From Lobosporangium transversale (taxonomy: Eukaryota; Mortierellomycota; Mortierellomycetes; Mortierellales; Mortierellaceae): a stretch of DNA of 64,000 nucleotides. How positions within the stretch are numbered: position 1 is the stretch's first letter; each line of letters begins with the position of its first letter. A program made the translations under genes and the position numbers. Location of the stretch: positions 956,001-1,020,000 of the forward strand of contig NW_019028983.1 in assembly GCF_002105155.1 (NCBI RefSeq), written 5' to 3'. The notes under the pieces are model-generated. The model was not told the origin of the DNA, ran no database searches, and worked only from the letters and a program-made list of their open reading frames with translations. Shown here in pieces: positions 54,780 to 64,000 of the stretch.

Positions 54780-57700
54780 ATGTCGTCTTCAGTTCAAATC
54801 TCTACGTCAGAACATCGTCTAGCCGTGCTTCAACATGAAGGCGACCCCAGACCAAGCTCCACATCTGTCGTTGCCACATTAAGACATAGCCCAAGACTGC
54901 TGCTCCGCAAGAAGGCAAGCGCACTCAAGGAGCCTGCTCAAAGTCCAGATATTTTCGCACGAGGACCAGGGCCAGCTTTAAGAGCATCCACCAGGCTTCA
55001 AACCAGAAACGCCAGCGCCAAAGTACATAATTCTCGAACGAAAAAGGCTTCACGACAGCAACAGCAACAGCAACAACAGGGACAAAGCCGTAGTGTAAAC
55101 CAGCTGACGCAATATACCAATGATATATCAGGCAATGGCAATGGCAATGGCAATGAAAATTCCCTAGAAACAGTAACAACATCAACAACAAGAACAACAG
55201 CAACAACCCGCTTGGGCATACAGTTGGTTTCGGCTGATATCACTGTGGATGGTCCTGTTCAAACTAGGTCTTCTCGTTCATCCTCCTCCTCCTCCTCCAC
55301 CGTCACCACCGCTATCACCATCACAGAACCGATGGCATCAACTCTATCCACTCCGACATCAAGAATTAACACAGCCTCTAGTCAAAGTTCAACCTCAATT
55401 GTCACTGAAAATTCAAGTTTAACAGAAAGAAAATCCAGAATTACCACACGCAGTTTGTCACAGACACGAGAAACAACACGAGCCAGGACAAGGACAAGTC
55501 GTACCCGAGCACATACTAGGACACTATCCACCAAAGCATCCGACATTCCTGGGGATGAGGAGGAAAAATCTGATGAGGAAGATGAAGAGGATGAAGTCCG
55601 ATTTCGATACCACCTCCGATCACCTACCCATCAGCGTCGTCGTCGATCTGTACAAAAGCCTGTTTCAGCTGGAGTCGTCTCTGAGGCCAGATCCATTTCG
55701 AACTTGAGCTTGACACCTCGCTTAACTCGATTGGGCGCACGACATGAATCGGGACATGGCTTTGAGGAAGAGCCTGATCAGGAACAGTCTCAACGAAATC
55801 GACATTTAGAGAAGGCTGAGAAGACTCCGGTACATGGAAGGCGCTCGCGGTCAACCACAAGCTCTAGTAGCCAGGACAGTGCTGCTGTAAAAAACAAGAC
55901 GAACACAACAACTTATTCTTCTCCAGGAGCTCAAGCGGCTCCTCGCAAAGTTAAGAAAAAGTCTGTGAATCACCATAAGGTGCCCAGTTTACCAGCCAAC
56001 CGGCGACGGCTTCGTGCTCGAACGACAAAAATTGCGAAAATGGGTATCGATGGTGAAGGTGTTGTGGGTGGGGAAGAAGAAGAAGAAGAAGATGACGATG
56101 ACGACGATGAGGAAGAAGAAGAAGAGGAGGAGGAAGAGGAAGATGTTGATTATGAGAATTACAGTAAACCAGCTGTCGGTGAGGATATGATGGAGGTGGA
56201 GCCACCAACATCTGTAACTCTGCCGCGCCAACAAAATGCTATGGAGGATATCATTTCTCAGAATACACAAGGTTGTTTCATTGCTTCGAAGCCTGAAGTG
56301 CCAGCGACTACAGCAGGTTTCAGCAGTGTTTTGGTAGCACAGACATCAAACAATGCCAAACGCAAAGTCGATGATGAGTACATGGAGGATTTACCAATGG
56401 TCTCCATGGATGAAGACCAGATAGTTAGTACAAAACTGGCTAGAATCGATGACACAAGTAGTATGGATAAGCATGCATACCTCAAGACCTTTTATAGTAT
56501 CTTGAAAAGCCCGCGTGGAGATGGTAATATCAACGGCAATTGCATGTTAATTGACTTGGTGACATCAGTGCCGGTCTGATGGATTTACAATTCTAACGTC
56601 TCTGTGTATATTGTAGACGATGATGGAATTCTTTCTTCAGAATCTGAAGATGCCGATCTCGAGTCAGAGGATGATGAGGATGATTTTGAAGAAATTGACA
56701 TGTAAGTAGATGATCCGATACTTTTCTGAGAGTTTAATAATAGTTTAAAACATATGGGGTTGTAGAGGGCCTGATACCCATTTTTTTTTTTTTTTTTTTT
56801 TTTTATAGTTGGGAATTTATAGGCACATTGCCTCCATTGGGACCTTTGCCTCATGGCTTTATTTCAACAATGCCGGACAGGACAGAGTCAACACCTGCAA
56901 TTACACTTGTTTTAGATATTGATGAGACCCTCGTCCACTGCGCCACCAGACCCCTTGGTATGATTTACCTTTCAGCTGATAAAGAGATACTCCATCGTGG
57001 TTAATGGGCTCCTTCATATTGAAAAAAGTACTGATCGTTGTGCTGTCTTATTCTCTCTATAACAGAATCACCTGATATTATCTTTCCTGTAGAATATAAT
57101 AACGAGACCTGGGAAGTGTATGGTAGGATTCGGCCTGGTATGCACGAATTTCTTGGTAAGTTGATGTGGATTTGTGATATGTTTTATTTATTGCAGAGAT
57201 AGAAAAGATATGGTAAGAGATGATTGAAGCTAAAGGCTCATGAATGGGATCTCTTGACGACTAATAGAAAAAACCTCGGCGAAATTTGAAGTCATCACGT
57301 TCACAGCGAGCCAGGAATGTTATGCTGAGGCGCTGCTCAAGATCATCGATCCGGAGAAAAAGTATATCAAGCATCGGTATTATCGCGATTCTTGTATCCC
57401 TGTTTTCGGGAACTATATCAAGGATCTTAGGATTTTGAATAGAGATTTATCCAAAGTTGTGATTATTGACAATTCTCCACAAGCTTTTGGATATCAAATC
57501 TCTAATGGTGTTCCTATTGACTCGTGGTATGATGACAAGTCAGATCGGGAGCTTTCCAAGGTGATGTCGTTTTTGGAAACTTTGGAGGGAGTAGAAGATG
57601 TTCGTCCTAGGATTGATGAGCAATATAGATTACAGGAACGACTTAGCAAGGCACTGGCGCAACTGGCATCGCATCAACAGATCAGTAGCATGAATGGACT

Positions 57701-58067
57701 TGGAGCATTAGGCACGACCCTGGACGCATCGTTTGTTGCCTCGACACCTTCTTTGGCAGCACCAGTAGCATCAACCTCAACGACAGTAGATGTAGTCGAG
57801 GATCTCTCTGCGCTTCAGGAAATTGTACCGGATCATGCGAACGTGAACGATACGTCGATGATGATTTACGAAATTGAATTCGAGAAGCCACCATCGCCGT
57901 CAGATGAAGATGAGAATGAATGTGATGAAAAGAGTACTAGTCGGATGCGACGAGGAGGACCAGAGGTGACGAATGCAGGTTCATCGGGTATTAAAGGAGG
58001 ATCGCAAGGGATGACGATGACTACAAGATCCAGTCTGGATGCTACGAGGCATTTAGTGTCATTGTAA
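54780..58067 (+). CDS. CTDSPL2-like phosphatase with long disordered N-terminus
   Basis: Five exons (54780-56523, 56617-56701, 56809-56957, 57066-57155, 57268-58067) give 955 residues in phase. Residues 1-610 are low-complexity: Arg/Ser/Thr, poly-Q, (NG)n, poly-Ser and a long Glu/Asp run near 435-460. The HAD-type catalytic domain (about 635-830) has [12 protein letters not shown] with catalytic D646 and D648, then [60 protein letters not shown] and [11 protein letters not shown]. The block order is that of CTD small phosphatase-like 2 (SCP/Fcp1 family), acting on phosphoserine, possibly in the RNA polymerase II CTD. A second acidic tail ends the protein. The ATG 54780 is the first in frame after the leader, and an upstream GTG is ignored. 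Substrate not proven. Confidence 0.88.
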
Positions 58068-58112
58068 TATTGTAATAGCACAGAATGTGTTTAAATCATC
58101 TAATTTTGAGGC

Positions 58113-58149
<37 letters not shown>

Positions 58150-59779
58150 CCGTGGACTAGAGATGAGTAGCTTGCTTGTTATTAAAGTTCGAAATTTTGG
58201 CCACAAGATGTTGGATATCAATCGTCATTTCTGAGTGAACGCAATTGAATAATAAAGGGTTCAAAAAATAAAAAATAAAAAAGGGTAAATTTGGAAGGGG
58301 CACGGAAATATAATCAGCCATAAATATTGAATTCTGGCTATTTCCTGAAGTGGTATTTTGCCAGCCACCTAGAATTAATCGGAGTATAGAATGATGATGG
58401 GGGAGAGGGGTGAAGTGTTTTATTTGTCATCTGGAGAGAGAGGGTAGGGTGGGGTGGGGAAAAGGAGGGTTTTACTCAGTCCCATTCTTTTTTTCCTCTG
58501 TCCTGCCCAGCTGCAAGAAAAGGAAAATGACAAATTGCCAATGCGCAGTGTGTTAAAATGCAATTGTGTCTGTGCTCAACAATGAAGATAAAGCATTGTA
58601 TATATCACATGATTATTGGACAAAGATCGTTGAAGCAAACGTATATTGAGAGCATACGTGGATGGGATCGTTTTTAGTAGAGTTTAAGGTACATACATCA
58701 TGTATGCTTCCCTGACTCACTTGTGAAAAAGCCATTAGAAATAGCTTTGTTTAGAGGCCTATTAAGCTCGACCCACATGGGGTAGATGGTCCCTGAGATG
58801 GGCTTCATTTGAACTGAGGCTCCTTTCATTTGTTGTGATTCGAGATATTGGACATGGCACATTAATGAGGGACAAATGTTGTTTTGACAATTATGATTTA
58901 TAAATAAAAAGTTTACAAACAAAGGGCCGGCACTCGATCAAAAGACAATAGACTGTGGAAGATGGCAGTATGATGGAGAATGGGCTAATAAAAGGTGATT
59001 AGCAGCATTAGAGAAAGTTGCAGCCTTAGGAATAGAAGGAGGAAAAAGAAGGAACAAAAAAAAAAAAAGTTGAAAAGCTTGTCTATTTAGTATAATATAC
59101 AGTCTATGTAGTACATATAATATAATGGTATAATAGGAATGAATGGACTAGTCAATAGAATGTAATAAAATAAAAATATTACACTGAGACTGTTCCACGT
59201 ACTTCTTTTATCACACAAACACATGAAATGTAAGAGGGTCGAGTTACTCAATTACTTTGGCGTTTAGCTTGTTTCCTCTCCAAGTACCAAGGCATCTCCC
59301 ACATTTTTTATTTTTTATTTCCCATCCTTCTTCATCCCTCCATCCTTCACATTCCCTCCCTCATTTCAATAATAGCTCGTCTTTTCTTTTTTCTTTTTTC
59401 TTTTTTTTTCTTCTTTGCTTTTACTTCTTACTGCTCATTGTTCTTTACTCCGCTAACATCCTGTTGTGGCCAAATAGACTTTTTTATCCCACCTTCAGCT
59501 CACTCACTCACACTCAGGAACATTCGCTGCATCCCTTTCTTTCTCTCTCCTCTCTCTCCTCTTTCCTCTCTCTTTCCTTTCCCCACACACCTGACTCATT
59601 GCCTTTTTCGTTCCCTCTCTTTTAAAGAAATATTTTCACATTGACCCTCGGGTGTACTGATTGACCATCCTTATCGCTTCTTCTTCATCTTCGGTACCCC
59701 TTCCCCGTCCGGACAATTTGTCTCCCTCTCTTCTCCTTGATACGAGGTCGCCTTTTCTTCTTCTTCTTTTCTTTTTAGT
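58068..59779. other. 1.7-kb intergenic region
   Basis: An A run (about 58116-58147) follows the phosphatase gene. A G-rich patch GAGAGAGAGGGTAGGGTGGGG lies near 58434-58455. From 59260 to 59770 the plus strand is almost pure pyrimidine with CACTCACTCACAC and TCTCTCTCCTCTCTCTCC, a long promoter/leader of the Zn2Cys6 factor. The ORF 59257-59625 is a by-product of that tract. No other gene. Confidence 0.45.
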
Positions 59780-62700
59780 ATGACAAAGATCAAACCAAGG
59801 CTCATAGCGCGTATTTCCTGTCAAGAATGCAGACGAAGAAAGACCCGTTGCAACTTTGATGGTCAGAGTCAAAAGTGTTCAACATGCCAAAGAATTGGCA
59901 CTGCATGTATCTTCTCTCAAAAGAACGGTGTCATTCTAGATATCAAAAAAGTCATGGAGGAAAACAACCCACATCTAGTACACCAGCGTGAGAAGGAGCA
60001 GCGTGCAAAAGAAAAGGCTCGGCTGTCATCCACACCCACACCCACAATCCCTGCTTCTAGCTCCTTAGCAGCACCAAATCCATTGCCTCTGGCTCCCGCC
60101 TCAAAAGCGAATTCAGACACCTCGATATATTCACAATTCACCCTGCCGTCCTCTTTCTCCTCAACCACCGGTGGTGGGAATGTGCCGTTTGTGAAGAAAT
60201 CAAATAAAAGCTATAGCATCTCTGCCTCTGCATTTTATCTCAACGACCGGTCATCGTCAACAGAAGACCTATCTAATGTCCTTGATCGACTTCAGATCGA
60301 TGCCTTTGGAATCGCACCGCATACCCTCCGTAGCTTCAGCCAGGTTGCTGGCGACAATGATTCTACAGAAACTTCTTCAGTTGAAGTTTCGGATTCAGAG
60401 AACACAGCAAAACCCACCGATCTTAACCAAAGTGGAGAGGCGAACGACAATAGCTTCAATTCAACTAAACACGATGTCTCTGACAACAATTCGTTTTACA
60501 AGTCCGGTTACGGCTATGACAGGCCCAGTCCCAGCCGTGGGCATAAGCCATCAAGGAGCCGATCCATTCCTTTGATCGACATCGAACATGATTTGATTGA
60601 TCTATACTTCAAGCATGTTCATCCGTTCTTGCTTGTCCTACACAAACCTTCTTTTCTGCGTCGTCTGCATGATCCAAAGGACCCTGTCCCAGATTTTTTG
60701 TTGGCTTCAATGTACGCTGTGGCATCACACTATGCACCGGGACGGGAACAGGATGGTAGACGTTACTTTCAGCTGTGGCTCAGCCGACTGGATGATGCTC
60801 TGGACAAGCCTCGACTCTCAACTATTCAGTCGCTATTAATGATTATAAAGTATCAGGAGGGTGTCAAGAGAACAGGATTCTATTTCCGCACATACATGTA
60901 CACTCAAATGGTGATTGTATTAGCCAGGGTTAGTTCAACACATAATTATATATATCATACCATATATTTTTGTTGTTATCTTTCTTTTTTTTTTTTTTTT
61001 TTTTTTTTTAATTATTTGATCATGTGAAAATAGGAATTACAATTGCACAAGACAACGCCTGTGAACGCAAAATTAGACCCAGAGAACCATGAAGTTAGGA
61101 GGCGACTCTTTTGGGCTATCTTTGTACTTGATCAATTCCTTTCTGTCTCACAGGGCAGGACTATGAGTTTCAGGGAAGTTGAGCCAGAGGCGGACCTGCC
61201 TAGGACCGATAACGAGGACCCAAATGACCCTGAAGAAATCGAAACCATTGAAAACGCAGTCGAATACATTAAGCTCGTTAAGATTGACCATCAAGCACTT
61301 ATCCTGGCCAGGAAATTCCTCACAAAGGTCGTCACGCCTGAAGAAACTATCCCTCAAGGTCTTTTCCTCCATCAAGCGATGTTGGCATGGAAGATCAACT
61401 TGCCCCCAAGACTCCAGTTAGCGCCCAACATGTCACCGCATACGCCTTTTGTCGCAATGTTGCATATCTTGTATCATGCATGCGCCATCATGGTCCAGCG
61501 CTGTTACTGTGAGGACGCCAGTGTCAGTCATTTGGAGATTGCAGCGGCTTCACGAGAGACATGTACAGTATCAGCAACCAGCATCACAGTGATTATCGAC
61601 GACCTTTACACAAATCATGGAATGGTACCACTCACGTATCCATTACGAGGATGTTATTTCATTATTTACTGCTTGATTGCTGCTGCTACAATACAGGTGA
61701 ATGATATTCGCCAGGGAGTGAACGGACCCATCATGTTCAAGCGCTCATTAGCGCTGCTCAATCATTTGTTGAGAGAATCAACTGCAGTAGATATCGGACG
61801 AGAGGTGGAGCTGTTGAAGAACTCAATGGATACGAGCGTGGAGGACAAAAGGTCACCAAGTACGACAGTAGCAACAATGCCCCACGACAACCGGCCTTCA
61901 CTGAAACCAATCTTACCTATGTCGCAAAAGTACGGACCCAAACTGAACTTTGGTGGCTCAGCTATGTCTCCGATCCGTCCACGTAAAATTTCACCCAAGG
62001 CCTCCACATCACCAGCAAGCCCAGGCATTGCTGGTGATAACTCGAAGGAACGTCAGCAATTAGATTCGAATCATAATGATTCCGCCTCCCAAACTATGAC
62101 TAATAACAAAAATAATGATCGCGTTGAGAACACAAAGGATTCAGAGCACAGGCGGGCTAATTCAACCTCAAGATCCTCACAAAGCCCCAGCAGTCAGGTA
62201 TTGGATGATGATTTGGACATTACAATTAAATCTTCGCCATCCCCAGTTATGTCGTCTCGATCAATCTCTTCATTCAACAGCAATGATACACCAACGGGAA
62301 GTTCGGAGCCGTTCTTACGTTCTGTGCCTACGTTTACGGCTCCTGCCTCGCTTCCATCGGACTTCAATGCATTCGTACAGGCACAGCTGCGGAACCTTGC
62401 TGCTAACAGCAATCAGAGCCAGCCACCACCGCCTATGTCTCTTTCCCAATTCTTTGCATTCCAGCAAGATCAACAACGACTGCAACTTCACAAACTATGG
62501 GTGCAACAACAGATACAGCAGGCACAGCAGATACAGCAGCAATCAAACACCTCGACACTAGCAACCTCATCTCAGGACTTTATAGCTACGCAAGCACAGG
62601 ATCAACGACCGATTCAGCAGCTGCAGCAACTCCATCAGCAACAGTCATTATCTCCGAGTGATCCAATGATGTTCAATACATTCTTGACTAATTTTTCGGC

Positions 62701-63292
62701 GCTGAATAATTATCAGCAGCTAAACTCGGACCAAGCACAAAATGAACTTTTATCCATGCTGGTTTCATCCAATCTCAATTATACGGGCATTAACGCCGGT
62801 AATGATAGTAATAGCAATCTCAGTAACAGTACACTTGATCTGAGCGCATATTTACAACAACAGCAACAACAACAACAGCAGCAGCAGCAACAGCAAGACC
62901 AGCAACAAGATCCATTATCTTCATCCCTATCGCCATCAAGTACAACCATGTCCTCAATATTTAGCCCAGACATGCAACAGGAGTCAATGAATAGTTTTTT
63001 GTTCTCATCAAATAATGATACCAATACCACCTCTGTCAGTACAAATTCAATAGCGCAGCAATCCCAGGGTAGTGAAACTTGGGATGAATCCAAAATGGCT
63101 GATGCAGCGCTTGCAAGGAATCATCTATTGGATACACCCTCACCCGAGTCTTTTCCTGTGCTAGATATGGCCAGTTCATTTCCATCGTATCTAAGTATGG
63201 ATAGTGCGGTGCCTTTTGGAGTACGACAGGCGATTGGGGATGCAGAAAAAATCTTTAAATTCCAAGCGCAATCAGGCTTGCCTGTTGACTAA
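59780..63292 (+). CDS. Zn2Cys6 fungal-specific transcription factor
   Basis: Two exons (59780-60928, 61034-63292) give 1135 residues. The zinc cluster is at C14, C17, C24, C33, C36 and C43 (CQECRRRKTRC...CSTCQRIGTAC). The fungal_trans regulatory domain begins near residue 275 with LIDLYFKHVHPFLLVLHKPS, FLLASMYAVASHYAP and, after the intron, RRRLFWAIFVLDQFLSVSQG. This is the layout of XlnR-like nuclear activators of metabolism. The last 450 residues are Ser/Asn/Gln-rich. Several poly-Q blocks occur, the longest (about 16 Q) near residue 992. These probably form the activation region. The only intron (105 bp) contains a T run of about 26. Target genes cannot be told from the sequence. Confidence 0.9.
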
Positions 63293-63798
63293 GGAGCAAA
63301 ATAACTTTTGCTTTTATTTATATCATGTATACTATTCTTATTCCTATAATAAATATCCTGTATCTAAAAAAAAAAAAAAAAAAAAAAAAAAGTTATTTAA
63401 GGGCAGGACGAAGAGGTTTCATGGGACCTATTATAACAGCGGGATCATAGATATGACACGGAAATAGTCCTAATACGGCTATTGTTCGATTTTCATAAGT
63501 TTGACAGGGTTCACATATTGATGGTTGCAATAGATAAATTTTTAATCATGTATTTGAGTCAGTGCAGTAGACTGGCTTCTATTCTTTATTTTATTTTATT
63601 TTTTCTATTATTATTATTGCTATTGCTATCATTTATACGACCTAGAGTCGCTTTCACTCCTGCAAACAACAATAATTATAATATTGATGTGATTGACTGG
63701 CCAGACAATTTACAAAGAATGGAAAAAAAGAAGGAAAGAAGGAAAGAAGGAAAGGAACGAATAAAATCAGGTGAGGAGCCTTGCTATCGCTCCGATCT
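63293..63798. other. Spacer at the right end
   Basis: AATAAA at 63349-63354 is the likely polyadenylation signal for the Zn2Cys6 gene. An A run of about 26 follows (63367-63392), then (TTATTTTAT)n-like sequence near 63580-63615 and a GGAAAGAA repeat near 63735-63760. No supported gene. Confidence 0.45.
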
Positions 63799-64000
63799 CT
63801 AGAAAGAAATAAGGAAGAAGGCTGTTGAACCAACTGTGGAAAAGATAGTCAACAACTGGATGGCACTCAAGGCTGGACAATGATTGGTGGTTGAGCTGAC
63901 TGTAGGTGATCTGTTGATGGAGCGAGGGCTGCTGACGTTGTCGTTTGCTGCAGGAGGCCAGGACGCACTACTAATGCTATGACCATCATTACTGTTGTCA
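63799..64000 (-). CDS. 3' end of a minus-strand gene cut by the window edge
   Basis: Reading from the right edge on the minus strand, 66 codons are open up to TAG 63801-63799. The visible part is Ser/Asn/Pro-rich (SASWPPAANDNVSSPRSINR, TVSSTTNHCPALSA) and ends hydrophobic (FFLISF). Composition resembles the disordered tails of other proteins in this window. The last 20 codons might be intron or UTR read-through, so the true stop could differ. No family recognised. Confidence 0.35.
   Translation of the reverse strand, partial: DNSNDGHSISSASWPPAANDNVSSPRSINRSPTVSSTTNHCPALSAIQLLTIFSTVGSTAFFLISF

Noticed and set aside
59257-59625. 122-codon plus-strand ORF upstream of the Zn2Cys6 gene
   Set aside because: It consists almost only of Phe/Ser/Leu/Pro from a pyrimidine-rich promoter tract, with no motif.

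Overview
The window comes from a filamentous fungal nuclear genome. Genes are split by many short GT-AG introns. The gene set is fungal: a Gal4-type regulator of the Ert1/AcuK family, a large Zn2Cys6 factor with a poly-Q tract, an Rsc9/ARID2-type chromatin subunit, and a fungal two-lobed phosphofructokinase with a glyoxalase-like N-terminus. A/T homopolymers longer than 20 nt are very common in introns and spacers. Together this suggests an early-diverging fungus, most likely Mucoromycota (Mortierellales or Mucorales). That placement is inference.

Layout: 1-141 is the tail of an unknown plus-strand gene. At 297-3019 (minus) and 3209-5293 (plus) an RSC9/ARID2 homologue and a RED/IK splicing factor diverge from a promoter of about 190 bp. 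PFK follows at 5647-9179. From about 9.2 to 13.95 kb there is a nested transposon island: two copies of an anonymous repeat, a 400-bp foldback element, an internally deleted Tc1/mariner-like element and a Helitron that has lost its Rep domain. Next come SUMO (14067-14658, three short exons), a FRA10AC1 homologue, RGP1, mitochondrial bL28 (minus), an Ert1/AcuK-like factor (minus), a 7-TM receptor, an LEA-like anchored protein, ribosomal protein eS10 and a possible small secreted protein. A full-length Tc1/mariner-like transposon (32411-34755) has the same termini as the deleted copy near 10 kb. It is followed by a TLC-domain protein, a shortened TLC paralogue, a tetraspanin, cyclin C (minus) and a TBC Rab-GAP. 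A gene-poor stretch of about 4.5 kb (48.2-52.7 kb) leads to a small unknown protein, a CTDSPL2-like phosphatase, the large Zn2Cys6 factor and the edge of a minus-strand gene.

The genes are mostly unrelated housekeeping genes and do not form a pathway cluster. Loose themes are RNA polymerase II and splicing (RSC9, RED, FRA10AC1, cyclin C, CTDSPL2-like), Rab/Golgi traffic (RGP1, TBC GAP), and carbon metabolism (PFK next to a chromatin gene, with an Ert1/AcuK-type gluconeogenesis regulator 12 kb away). Exon junctions were read by eye from splice consensus, codon phase and family alignment. For nearly all genes the summed exon length is a multiple of three. RGP1 is the exception, with a frame conflict near 17.4-17.56 kb.

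The most unusual content is the nested transposon island with its Rep-less Helitron, the pair of related mariner-like elements whose transposase has an atypically long D-E spacing, and the TLC paralogue that lacks the core of its domain.
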